Source of the DNA: Jimgerdemannia flammicorona
Taxonomy: Eukaryota; Mucoromycota; Endogonomycetes; Endogonales; Endogonaceae
Assembly: GCA_003990745.1 (NCBI GenBank)
Contig: RBNI01001068.1
Location: 1 to 24,608 of the forward strand
Direction: 5' to 3'
Length of the DNA stretch: 24,608 bases
Under the pieces are notes generated by a model. The model ran no database searches and was not told the DNA's origin. It saw only the letters and a list, made by a program, of their open reading frames with translations. Both the position numbers and the translations under genes were made by a program. Shown here in pieces: positions 11,647 to 23,420 of the stretch. How positions within the stretch are numbered: the stretch's first letter is position 1; each line of letters opens with the position of its first letter.

Positions 11647-11957
11647 TTTATTATTTAGATAAAAACTTTTTTATATATCAAAAAATATTTTTAATATATC
11701 CTTTAGATGGCAATGTAGCCAAATTTGGCTTCAAATTTTTGAAAATTTATAAGTCTGAAAATCATAATAACTTTTTAATTATTGATTTTTTATACTTTTT
11801 TTTACCTCTGGGTAAAATTTTATCAAAAAAAATAAAAAATAAAATTAGATAAATTGAGTTATATTTTTAACAGAAAATGCAACCTTGAAAAAATCAGATT
11901 TTTTCAATAAAAAAACACTGCTAAAAAGATGTTTTTATATATTATCTAAGGAATAAA
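11647..11957. mobile_element. MITE-like AT-rich element (candidate)
   Basis: About 311 bases bounded by 15-base terminal inverted repeats, TTTATTATTTAGATA at 11647-11661 and the complement of TTTATTCCTTAGATA at 11943-11957, with two mismatches. No coding capacity. No target-site duplication is certain in this AT-rich context. It is the first element of the mutated compartment. Confidence 0.4.
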
Positions 11958-12128
11958 TTAAATTTTAATATAGCTTTAATATTATTTTTAATATTTTTTT
12001 ATTTTACTAAATAATATTAATTTTTAAATAAGTATTATTAGTATTATCAATATTATATATAGTTCAATTATATATATTAAATAGTATCTTAACTAAACTA
12101 AATTACTATACTAAAAAGTCAGACAAAT

Positions 12129-12384
12129 TAGAGTTGAGTAGTACTTCTAAATAAATTAAATCAATTTAAATTAAATTAAAAATCCAATTTGAATCCTATT
12201 TTTAGAAATATAATAACTTAATAAAAATATATTCAAATTTAATAATCTTTAGTTTATTAAATTTAAATATATATTTATTGAGTTATTGTACTATTTTAAA
12301 AAATAGATTTTGAATTAAATTTTGATTTGAATTAAATCAAATTAGACCTTTTATTCAATTCATTGAGAGTACTAGAGTTGAGTA
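12129..12384. mobile_element. palindromic MITE-like element, copy A, with 12-bp flanking direct repeats
   Basis: The 232-base element 12141-12372 begins GTACTTCTAAAT and ends ATTGAGAGTAC. Its two halves are imperfect reverse complements over nearly the whole length, so it can fold into one long hairpin. TAGAGTTGAGTA occurs on both sides (12129-12140 and 12373-12384), as expected for a duplication of the insertion site. It is non-coding. Differences between the arms are largely C/T and G/A. Confidence 0.6.
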
Positions 12385-13081
12385 TATAAAAAAATCTTCT
12401 TTATAACCAATACACTATTCTGACTACTCTATTTTATTGTAATTTTGACTATTCTATCTTTTAACTATTCTTGATATTTTACTTATATATACTATCTTTA
12501 TATATTATATATATTCTATAATTTCAATATAACTATTCTGATTATAACAATATAATAAAGTCTAAAAGATTGTACTGATAATATTAGTGTCTAGTTTTTT
12601 AAGGTTTGAAAAAATAGTTTATAGAAATCAGAAACTTATAAGTAAGCTAATAAAGAAAAGAAAATAGTAAAGAGTAGAGGAGATAGAGAAAGAGAAGATA
12701 GGTAAGAAGATTGAAAAAGAAGAAATTAAGACAATATAAGACTTAGTATTTATAAGAAGAAAAAAAAAGAAGATAATATATATTATAGTATATATTATAT
12801 TGAGTGAATATTTAAACTATGTATATAGAATATAGTTGAAGTTTAGTATTTTTGATTCTGAATTAAATATATTAAAATTTATTATATTAATATTTAATTA
12901 TTATTTTATAAAACTAATTAAAATAAAAATAAAAATATAATAGATATAAATCTCTATAGCTATAATATATATAGCTTATAGAATAATAATAAATAAAGTA
13001 GATAAATTTTCTATAATTTTTATATTTAGTTTTAATAATCTTTCATTTAATACTTATATAGATTATTAAATTTTATAGCTA
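12385..13081. other. AT-rich stretch with a purine-strand-biased tract
   Basis: No gene is recognised. From about 12,640 to 12,775 the plus strand is almost only A and G with scattered T, while the flanks are simple AT. The stretch is probably decayed transposon DNA, without a traceable family. Confidence 0.4.
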
Positions 13082-13400
13082 GTACTCTCAAATAAATTAA
13101 ATTAATTAAATTGGGAATTTTCAATTTAAATTAGATTTAAATCAAATTAAGTTTAAATCAAATTAAGGTCTAATTTAATTCAAATTTTTTATCTCAACTT
13201 TAAAATACAATAACTTAATGAAAATATATCCAAATTTAATATTCTTTATTATACTATATTCACTATAATAAAATATATCTAATAAGCTAAAATTTATTAA
13301 ATTTGGATATATTTTGATTGAGTTATTGAATTTTGAAAAATTAGATTCTTAAACTTAAAATCAAATTAGGACTTTATTTAAATTATACATAAGAGAATAC
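13082..13400. mobile_element. palindromic MITE-like element, copy B
   Basis: About 319 bases starting GTACTCTCAAAT and ending in the complement of GTATTCTCTTAT. Like copy A it is one long imperfect palindrome, and it shares A's internal sequence (ATATATCCAAATTTAAT-like core next to AATAACTTAAT). Flanking duplications are not evident. Its right end meets the end of the minus-strand LTR-like repeat. Confidence 0.5.
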
Positions 13401-14117
13401 TTTGTTAAGATACTATTATATAGTTCTGGATATTCTGGAAGACTGTTTTCTTAAGATTAAGATCAATTTTATATAGAGTATATTCTCTATACTTATTGAT
13501 TTTAAAATTAAATTGACATCTCAACCAAAGTTTTTTCTTAGACTTATTCTAGATATTCAGAATTTACTTATTTTAAAAAGTTTAAGAAACTAAAACTAGC
13601 TTAGTTGAATTAATATATCACTACAAATAATACCTAATTAAGAAATTTCTGAATTTAGTTAAAAGTGAGCCCTAATATAATATAGGTTTACTTAAGAGTA
13701 GATTGTGGATTATTAAATATATTTATAATATTGCTATTGACTAATACTAAGAATAGTATATAAAGAGATATTTGTATAGAAAAGTATTTATCTGATTCTT
13801 GTCTGTATTTTTATTTATATTTTTGTCTAAATTTCTGAGGTCTGGAAGAGAGGGTATTTATACTAATAGGAGGCTATCTGAACTAGGCTAAATATAGATA
13901 TAGTACTTTAGTACTTAATGAGTTAGAATATAATCATATAGTATATAGTATGAACTAATATATCAAGAGATCTACTGACTGATGAGTCAGAACATAGTTG
14001 TATAGTACTAAGTTAATCTAACTATACTAATGACTGCTAAACTATTTATAGACTTAGACACTATCTGGGTATTCTTTAATAAAGTCACTATTAATAATAT
14101 CTTCTCTAATAAAGTAG
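13391..14117 (-). repeat. LTR-like repeat, minus-strand copy
   Basis: Read on the minus strand, this stretch aligns along its length with 16117-16856 on the plus strand. Shared blocks include TTAGCAGTCATTAGTATAG, AATTCAACTAAGC and ATCAATAAGTATA in the same order. Most differences are transitions. It has no open frame. It lies in opposite orientation to the plus copy, with about 2 kb between them. No retrotransposon body was identified on its downstream (lower-coordinate) side. Confidence 0.6.
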
Positions 14118-16116
14118 TTACATATCTAGGAAGAGTAGTTCTTGAATTATATCTCTCTGTTTATTTATATAATAATATATTAAAATGAAGTTATTATCCT
14201 ATAGGATAGCATTATTTATCTCATATACTAGATAAGATATTGGTGAGCAGAGAAGAAGTGTATTATTTTCACTTTTATTAAATTTACTATCAGTATATCT
14301 TTAGTAAGTTATAGCACTATATATTATAGAGTCATTAGGAAAAAAACTTCAGTTTATATTTACTAGTTTATATTTATAGCTGTTTGAGTTTATATTATTT
14401 AATATAGTTTAAGTTCATAGCTATTTAGTTTATATTACTATATATTTCTATCTGTATACTTACTATTTAGTTTGTATAACTATGTTTTCAAGAAAATAAA
14501 TCTATTAATATCTATTAGTTTATGTCTATAGTTATTTGAGTTCATATTATGAAATTATAGTTTATATATTATACTTTCTATTCATATTCTTAGAGATTTA
14601 GTTTACAAAACACACTGAAATTTGAGGCTTAGTTTAGGACTGGCAAGTATGGCTACTCAGATAAAAAAAATGATAAATAAATAGTATTTATTATCAGAAT
14701 AGATCTGTATCTCAACTGTTCTAATTTCCTGAATGATATTCTTAATACTATTGATAAAATCCAAGTATTTATTACTATATAGGCAAGATGGAAAAGAATA
14801 TGAATTATAGCTAATTAAGAATTATTTTATACATATAAGCAAAATAGAAATAATGCTCTCACTACCTCCAGTTAGTAATGAAGAGCCCTCTGATGATAGA
14901 GAAATAAATATTGATAAAATAAAAAGCTACTATTAGTACCAAACAAAATACCAAGTATCAAAAGTAATAGTGACTTCTAAAGAAAGTCAAACAGACTAAC
15001 AAAGTCAATAAAATACTTCAATAAATTAATACTATATAAATATACTATTAATATTAGCTATTGTGAAAAATCATCTATTTGGTAAAAAATTGTAATATAA
15101 TAGTATAATAAGACTGAGAAAGGATAAGAAATAGTGATTGTCTATCTGATCAAAAAAGTACTATCTTATCTTACTAGAAGAGAAGAAGACCAAAAGCAAA
15201 ACAATACAGTCAAAGAAGTATATCAGATTTATGATATAACTTCTCATCTAATGTCAAATCAGATCTACTATCTACAAAGAGTAAGTAAATAGAATTTAAC
15301 TTAAATATAAAAAGATGAGATATATTTATAGTAAGTACACAATCTCCAAGCTACTGAAATCACATGTCACCCTTAGAATAAATTTAGAAACCATATATAA
15401 GATTATAAAATAAGTTACTAAAGAAATTATCAGATTATACAAAGTATACTAGCAAGAATGAGGATTTATTGCTAAGATATAAGAATACCAAAAGAAGTAC
15501 TATAACTATAAGACTGATCTTGAACCTCTACTCATTAGATAATCAGTCTTGGTATACCTACTATCATAGAAGGAAACTGGAGTACCAAACTCAAACTGAA
15601 ATAAGAAGAACCCTATCTCATCTATCAAAAGTTCATAAATCATACTTATCAACTTAAGACTCTGGATAGAGTTATACTCAAGACTAAGATATACTATAAC
15701 TATATAAGATCTTATTACTCAGCAGAAGCAAAATATATTTGAACTACTCAATTCACTCCATCTGTATCACCTCTATTGAAGAATAACAGATACTTCATAT
15801 AGAACTCAAGAAAGCTGACAATGTCAAAACTAACCTCAAGTCTATTCATATAATAGATATTACTACTAGAAATTATCTTAGATTACAGAAAATATCATTT
15901 CTGAGAGGTTCAAACCCTCAGCTATAAGAATGAGAGCTCTTGCCCTAAACAAGGATGACCAGTTCTCACAAATATACCAATAGTCCAAAAAAAAAAAGAG
16001 AATCAAGACCTGCTATTCTTATATAACCATCTTTACTAAGGATGGCTCTAATTTTGCAAGAGGCAGATATAATAATACCTTGAAACTGATGACATCAGAA
16101 GTCAGAAGACTGCTCA
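14118..16116. other. AT-rich spacer between divergent LTR-like repeats, relict coding traces
   Basis: No intact gene. About 14,351-14,570 repeats the word AGTTTATA or close variants (AGTTCATA, AGTTTGTA) irregularly about eight times. From about 14,900 to 15,930 short open stretches occur on the plus strand (the longest is 15469-15657), with TAA and TAG breaks and no recognisable motif. This is probably a further decayed element. CpG appears absent. Confidence 0.4.
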
Positions 16117-16856
16117 GACTTTATCAGAGATGATGTTATTAATGATAACCTTATTGAAGAATATCCAGATAGTATCTAAATCTATAGATAGCTTAGCAGT
16201 CATTAGTATAGTTAGATTAGCCTTATACCATATAACTGTATACTGACTTAGCAGTCAGACAATCTCTTGATATATTAGTTCATACTTGTATTATATAACT
16301 GTATTCTAACTCATCAAAATATTAAGTACTATATCTATATTTAGTATAGTCCAGATAGTCTCCTATTAAGTATAAATACTCACTCTCCCAGATCTCAGAA
16401 AGTTAGACAGAAATACAGATAAATAAGTCAGGAATACTTCCCTATATAAATATCCCTTCATACACTACTCTTAGTATAGTAATATTATAAATAGTAAATA
16501 AACCTATTATAACCTACAAACTACTCTTAAGTAAATTTGTACTCTGTTAGATCCCACTTCTAACTAGATTCTGAAATTTCCTAATTGGGTATTATCTGCA
16601 ACAATATGCTAATTCAACTAAGCTGGTCTTAGTTTTTTAAACTTTCTGAAATATGGAAAATCCTAAACATCCAGAATAAGTCTGAAAAGGGACTTTGGTT
16701 GAAATATCAACCTAATCTTGAAATCAATAAGTATAAAGGATGTACTCTATATAAAATTAATCTTAATCTTAAAGAAATGGTCTTCCAGAATATTCAAAAC
16801 TTCCAGAAAACCCCTTTAAAACTACATAACAGTATTCTAATAAAGTAACCCTCTTT
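16117..16856 (+). repeat. LTR-like repeat, plus-strand copy (probable 5' LTR)
   Basis: Inverted counterpart of the repeat at 13391-14117. Downstream on the same strand, after about 100 bases, begins a long decayed coding frame, which fits a 5' LTR followed by an internal region. The exact ends are uncertain: similarity may start as far upstream as about 16,010, and clear TG...CA termini are hidden by mutation. Confidence 0.55.
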
Positions 16857-16953
16857 TAACTTGATAGCAGTAGTTTATAATCTAATTCTACTTTATGATA
16901 CTTCCTTATATAGCTATAACTTCTTACTAGAATTCTTATAAGTTGATATAAAG

Positions 16954-18790
16954 CCCAACCTCTGAACTGGAATTTATTCAGAACCATCTGATAATTTAGA
17001 GCAAATTGAACTTAATATATAAGAACAATTTGACCTCTATATCTACAACAAGTGGGACAGGCTTCATTTACAAAAAGAAATACTCTAATTAAATTAATAG
17101 ATAAGTAAAACCCTATATACTGAACTTCTTATCCTATACTCTGTAAGTTAAGACAAAGGAGGTCTTATAGAAGTCTTCTTTACTCTTCTCAATAAGAGTT
17201 TTATCAGCTCTACAAACCCAAACAATCTAGAATAACCAACAGCTGTCTTCCTAGCCTTAGTTCCTCATGAAGCACAAGTCTCTATAGTCAAGTGGCTCAA
17301 CTCTATTGACTATTATCATATCAGAACTAAGACTGCTTTATACTATCATTTCCAGAATTATAAGGCCTACTATATTCTTAAAGAAGAAGCTAGGAAAACT
17401 CTCTATCAATAATCTAACCTTGAGCTAAAAGTAGGCCCAGCTATAACTCTATCTAAAACTGAAGCCAATACTAAACTGAAATTAGCTTTAGATTTAGGCC
17501 TATCTGAAATCTAATATATAACTGATACTATCTACTTTAATGTCAAATAAACTCAATTTTACAGAGACCAAAGTGAAGGAGAGGAGGAGTATCTTACTGA
17601 ATTCAATTCTAGACATATATACTATCAAAGAAGATGCATCTCTCTCAGGACAAAATATATCTACAGAATAACAGATATGTAGTTATCTATCAAGCTCTTA
17701 TACTAGACTTGTAACAGTTACTCTAGCAACTTATACAGACTTAAAGAACACTATCACACTCTGCACCAGTATCTCAAATTATACCAGTAATACTCCTACT
17801 AGCAGTCCAACTACCTCTAGTAAATAATATAGCAAACTAATAGATTCTAAACCTTATGGCCCAGATAGCTATAATGATAGCAACTATTACTGCTTTAGCT
17901 GAACAGATCTGACCAACAAAAAGTCTGAGTCTACTTATCTTCAATAGTACTATACAAGAATTTCAAAGCTTCATTAGTATAGTTGATATCAATTTCAAAG
18001 CCAATTGATAGACTAATAAATAAGTTACTAACTACCTCCTGGCAAACAACCAAGACCACACCATTGAACAACTCTTTGCTACTACTATGATCTATATCTA
18101 TCAAGTTGTTACATTCTTCTGAGGACCTGCTGAAGAATAGTAGTGAACTCTTCTTGAAAAATACCTCACATAAGACACTCAACTTGCTATTATTGTCCAA
18201 AATATAGCAAATAATACTCTTGGATATAGAGACCATATAGCCCCTGGGCTCAAATAACTCATAATTGCTCAATATTGCAGTAAAACTCTAATTACTGAAT
18301 CTCAAGTGAAACTCTACAATCTACTCTTCAGAATTGATAACTACTAAGTATATACTATACTCCAAATAATACTACTTCCTGACAATGAGATCATCCTCAG
18401 AACCCTATAGTTAAAATAAGAATACCCTATGATCAATTGGGTAAACCATTCTTTGACCATCAAGAAAGGACACTATAATTTTAAACTAGAAGTCAAAAGA
18501 GACTCACTCAGTTCTAGTGATCCAGGCCTAAAGATCACTCATATTAATAAACTACAACTCAAGAAATTAGCTAAGAAATGCCCTCTCTTTACTATCTCTA
18601 TAGAGTTATCTAAAGGAGAACCTGAGAATCTTAAAGAAAACTTTTCCAAAGTTGACAGCTATATTAGACTCTTACTTTAGAAATTCCAAGATATATTTCC
18701 AAAGAAACTTCTAAATAGTATAATAATACTAGACCAACCCCAGTTACTACTCACATTACACATATTTTTGCAACTCACTTTCAAGTTATT
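16954..18790 (+). mobile_element. decayed LTR (Gypsy-like) retrotransposon internal region
   Basis: One plus-strand frame can be followed from 16954 to about 17,880 through some fifteen stops, many of them TAA or TAG at positions suggesting lost Gln codons. Its later part is rich in Tyr, Leu and Gln. After a frame change, the frame at 18360-18790 contains PMINWVNHSLTI, like the INW block that follows the Gypsy protease. It also contains KFQDIFPKKL, like the FxDVFPxxL leader of Gypsy reverse transcriptase. The sequence then stops abruptly at the LINE. The element is dead: no open frame covers a full domain. The gag role of the first part rests on position only. Confidence 0.5.
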
Positions 18791-18829
18791 TATTGAAGAA
18801 AGGTACTAAGATCATGGCAAAAAAACATG

Positions 18830-20830
18830 TGAGCTGATATATATACTAGGTCAGATAGACCTGGAGCCTTTGACTGACAACATATCAGATGAGGGTATAG
18901 ATTAGAGATAGGGTCATTTGGGGGTCTGAGTGGATAGAGTGGTTCAGGAAGTAGCAGTAGCACTAGAGGAGAAGTAGGAGGGCTGCAGAGAAGGAGCTTT
19001 GCTGAGATACTGAAGGGTGGAGGATGGTCTGTGAGATCTTGTGGCAGTCTGGTAGGGGGAAAGGGGAAGCAGAGGGAAGGAGATATAGGAGGTACAGTAC
19101 CTCAGCCAGTGGGTGGAAGAGCTGGAGAAGTAGCAGCTGGGAGTAGGGAGGGGACTGCTGATGGTGGTGTGACTGGGAATCTGGAAAAAAATCCAGATGT
19201 GATGGCTGATGGAAGGGCTGGGCTGGGGGGCCCAAAGAGGAAGGGAGATCTGGCAGATAGTGTGATGGGGCTGATGGTGGCACCATTACTCAAGAAGTCG
19301 ATCTCAGAGTTTGCAGTGACCCTGTATTTCTGGGACTTAGTAGTAACAGCAAGGATAGTTCTAGGACTTATTTCTAAATAGGTGGCTGGAGCTGCCTCAG
19401 TGAGGTTTCTGAAGAGATTGGAGGAGGTTAAAGTGAGATTTGAGGAGGCAGGCCCATTGGAGGAAGCATTGAAGACAGGAGTAACTGTTAGAGAGGTGGT
19501 GGTCTCTATAATGTGCTGCTTATGGTGGGACCCCAGAGTGGTTCAGCTTTTGGTAAAAGGAGTGTCAACAGTGATGACTGCTGAGACCAGGAAGCAAGTT
19601 GAGGAGGTGATGGCAGAATATGGTGATGTAGTAGATATTGGATTTCAGGTATGGGAGGGGACAAATCTCAGGACAGAAAATATTGATGTCAGGATCCAGC
19701 TGGCTGGGAGAGAGGCCACTGGGAAGATGAGTGACTGGCCCTCAGTTATGATATGGGGAGCCTTCACCTATAAGGTATCAAGGGTGAAGGGGAGGGAGGA
19801 GGAGGAGGAAGATCTGCTGGAGGCTTTAGAAGAGCAGAGTAGTATAGTAGAGAGGAGAGCTAAGGCTTGGAAAGCTCACATAGAGGTATTATATTTGGAG
19901 ATTGTTGATGGGAAGTAGATTCCAGTTGACAAGAAGATGTAGGAGAGGTCCCAGAGATACAAGCAGTAGAGAGAGTTGCTGGTGAAGCTAGAGAGAGAGG
20001 TGAAGAAGTCTACTGATGATAGTGAGGAGAGTGAGGGAGCCAAGGCAAGTGTTTGGACTGGCAGAAGTGGTGAGGGGGGTGAGGTGGGCCCAGCAGAGAC
20101 TGGGAAAGCACTGAGCATAGACCCATACAAAGACAGTACATTTGAGATCTGGGAAGAGGTATGGGAGAATTCCCTGACCCTACTTATCAGAAGGGGCCCT
20201 GTAGTGAGAAGATAGGAGGCAGTAGATGTTCTAATACATAGGGTACAGCAAGTGAGATTTGGAGTTCCTGAGGTAGAGAAGAGGGGACAGGTGGTGGCTG
20301 TAGGTGAGGAGAAACTGGTAGATATCCCAGAGAAAGAGTAGTATGAGACTGCAAGTGTAGGAGCTGATACAACAATACTAGATGGAGGCTGGCCAGCAAC
20401 ACCAGGGGTGAAGGAGGTGGGGAATTTACTGTGGATGTGCCAAATTATAAATAACTTAGTTGCTGAGGAGTTGGGGGAAGTGGATCTAAGGGTTATGAGT
20501 GAGGAGTATTGGACAAGAGTTCTGTATGGTAATGGAGTAGTGGAGGTGCTGAAGGAGGAGGTATTCACAATTTTCTTAGAGAAGAAGGGGTATAAGGTTG
20601 ACAAAGAGAGGAGGGCTGAGCTGGCAGTAGTGGCTGGTGAGCAAGTGGCCTACTGTTGGGCAGAGCAATATAGACTATAGCTCTGGCAGAATATATACCA
20701 GAAGTATCATGAGAATTTTGAGAAAAAGGAGGAGGGGGAACTAAATGAACTTCTGGGGGAATTAGAGACAAGGAGAGTTGAGGAAGAGGAGTAGGCTGTA
20801 GAACATAACTTGGACTTAGTATGGGAAAGG
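18830..20830 (+). pseudogene. LINE ORF1-like region (inactivated)
   Basis: The frame begins with a Gly/Ser-rich section, then a basic GGPKRKG stretch near 19230, then a charged, Glu-rich region with heptad-like spacing (coiled-coil type) around 19380-20800. About thirteen stops interrupt it. ORF1 proteins of LINEs bind RNA, but no CCHC knuckle or RRM could be identified here, so the assignment is by position. It shares the frame of the downstream endonuclease without a clear separating start. Confidence 0.55.
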
Positions 20831-20884
20831 ATGGAGGTGGAGCAGTAAAGGAAGTGTAGTGACTTGTCTTCAAAAACATTATTC

Positions 20885-21600
20885 CCAATGAATAGTCCAA
20901 CTAATATTTTCTCTCTCAATGTAAATGGGCTATGGGGTTCTGGGCAGTATAAGAACATTTTCTCTTGGCTTAAGGGATTGGAGACTGATATCTTTTTGCT
21001 ACAGGATGTATGATATGAGGATGATTTAGATCAAGTTAAGTGGACTAGGGAATGGGGTGATGTTGTAGCTTAGATCAGCAAGGTGGCGATTCTGGTGAGG
21101 AGAGGTAAAGGGGAGCTAGATAGAATCAGGAGTTGGGGAGATCAGCTGATGTGGGGGGAATAGAATAGACCTAGGTGAGAATCAGTGAGGGTTGGCTCTT
21201 ACTATTGTCCTACTGAGTGGGGTGAGTGGATTGCATAGATCAGGAATCTTCTAGAGAAGAGTGCTCTCTTGAAAGGTGGTGTAGATATTCTGAGTGGAGA
21301 CTTCAATATAGTACAAAATCCTCAAGTGGATAGAATAGATAGAGGGAGAGGTGCTGGTGAGAGGAGTGGTAGATTGGATATCTGAGAGAAGATAGAGAAT
21401 CTTTGCTCCTTAGGAGATAGGGACAGAATGCTATGGAGAGAACAGAAGGTCTATATATATTGAGTGAATGAGCTAGATATGAGGATTGACTAGATTCTGA
21501 CTGCCAATTACTGGGGAGTGGATGTTTGGAGGACTTTGGAAGTAGAGTGGTGCCCATGATCAGATTACTGGAGATTGTTAGGGAAGGGGCAGTTTGGGGG
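20885..21600 (+). pseudogene. LINE endonuclease domain (inactivated)
   Basis: In frame, this shows the exonuclease-endonuclease-phosphatase order: SLNVNGL, then FLLQDV, then YYCPTE, then SGDFNIV, then an IDxIL-type block, then SDY at 21560-21568. The last is normally SDH, whose His is catalytic; a C-to-T change gives Tyr. Stops interrupt the domain repeatedly. In active elements this domain nicks the target to prime reverse transcription. Confidence 0.75.
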
Positions 21601-22259
21601 AAGTGGAGATAGACCTAGACATTGGTACCTTAACTCCTCCCTACTGGCTGAGAAGGAACTATGGGATCCATGGAAGGCAGCCATATGGAAGATGATTTCT
21701 AGTTGGATACATGAGGGCATACAAGTAGGTATCTGGTAGGTGTAATTGAAAGAAGCAGTAAGAGTTTACTGGGGGAGAGCTGATAAGAAGACTGGGAGGA
21801 AAAGAAGAAGGAGGGTGAGGTGGGCCTCTAATAGATTGGTTAGACTGCAGTTGGAATGGGTGGAATTACTTAACTCTGGAGAAATGGATGATTGGCAGTT
21901 GACACATGCTAGGTTGGAGGTGGTGGAGTTGCAACAGATGCTGAGAGAGGAGGAGGAATTGTGCATAAAAGATATAGTAGCTAGACTGTGGTGGTAGATA
22001 CTTGAGGAGGGTGAGAGGCCTACAAGATTCTTGTCAAGGCTCCTCCAAGCAAGAAGGGTGTGGCATCATTGGGATGGTATTCTGAATGTTGAAGGGGAAT
22101 TGGTATATAGGATGCAATAGATTTTAGAGAAGTTGAAGGAGCAGTAGAGAGATCTGTAAAGTGAGAAAGAAGGAGGTACTGATACTGTAACAATTGGAGA
22201 TACTTTGGAGGATTGGGAGCCAGCCCAGATAGAGGATCTGGGGGACTTGATCCAATCAG

Positions 22260-23420
22260 TTCAAGTAGAGGACATTCAATGAGTCCTTGCAGCCACTAAG
22301 CTTAGGATAGCTCCTGAAGAGGATGGACTACTCTGGGACTTTTGGAAGAAGATGGCTGGGGTCTCTAGAGTATTGGGAGAGATGGCAGCCCTCTGTGACC
22401 TTGTTCTTTTAAGGAGTGAGTGGGTTGGAGGACAGGATCTTAGACTGGTGGCTCTGTTGTATAAGAATAAGGGTAGAAGGGAGGACTGGAAGAACTGGAG
22501 GCTGATCATGCTTCTGGATATGGACAGGAAAATAGTTACTAAGATAATTGTAGTGAGATTACAGAGGATTGCTCAACAGGTGCTTGGTAAGGAATAGTGT
22601 GAATTTGTTGAGAGCAGACTTATCTGAGATGGGACAGCTTGAATCTATAATATCATTGAAGGGGCATAGGCCAGTGGATTGGATGGAAGATTGGTCTTTT
22701 TGGACTAGAAGAAAGCTTATGACTGAGTGAGGAGGGTATGGTTGGGTAAAGTGCTAGACAGACTTAGTGTTCCTATTCTATTTTGAGCTTCTATATTGAA
22801 GCTATTGGAGGGCAGTAGGATAGCATTGATGTGTAATAGTCATCAGAGAATGATGTTTCCCTTAGAGAGGGGAGTTCTGCAGGAGAATCTACTGTTCTCT
22901 ATTCTTTATATCCTATCATTAGAACTCTTGATGGATAGGATCTATCAGAAGGTGACTGGGCTCTCAGTATATGGTGTGGTGTGGAAGATGGGAGTCTTTG
23001 CAGATAATATAGTGGTTGGACTTGGATTGGTAGAGGATATCAAAGCCCTTAAGGAGATAGTAGAATGGTATGAGGCACACTCTGGGGCAAAACTCAACTG
23101 ACATAAGTGTGAGACAATGGTGTTAGAGAATGGACTGATGGGAGAGGACATTATTGGAACAATTGTCCCTACAGGGGAGACTGTGAGGTATTTAGACATC
23201 TTCCTCTCAGTATATGGATCTGTTTTACCATGAGTATGGTGGGAGAAGAGGGTGGTTATCTGGGAGGAGGCCCTTAGAAGTTGGGGGAATTGCCACATCT
23301 CTCTGACAAGTTGGGTGTTGATTCTGAATGTCTACTAGTTCTTTAAACTATGGTATATTGCCTATCATTTGGACTTTCTGATGTAGGCGATAAAGAGATT
23401 GATGGCTAGGAACTGGATAT
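22260..23420 (+). pseudogene. LINE reverse transcriptase domain (inactivated)
   Basis: Blocks in order: APEEDGLLWDFWKK; a KNKGRREDWKNWRLI block matching the usual NYRPI region; FLD.KKAYD with a stop at the variable position; a degraded RGVxQG block; FADN at 22997-23008, where FADD or YADD is expected; SGAKLN; and a KLWYIAYHLDFL block after the fingers-palm part, typical of L1-like elements. Loss of the second catalytic Asp is a G-to-A change. The longest open piece is 22796-23101. Confidence 0.85.

Noticed and set aside
17931..18272. 113-codon minus-strand open frame in the AT-rich block
   Set aside because: It is antisense to the Gypsy-like relic and lies in DNA without other minus-strand signals. 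Sense-strand stops (TAG/TAA) read as sense codons in antisense, which opens such frames.
11640..18800. AT-rich block as mitochondrial DNA
   Set aside because: It contains relict LTR-retrotransposon blocks and MITE-like palindromes, with no mitochondrial genes, and it is contiguous with nuclear genes.
19876..20604. 242-codon minus-strand open frame inside the LINE
   Set aside because: Antisense to the conserved LINE frame; its Ser/Pro/Leu richness is the mirror of purine-rich sense sequence.
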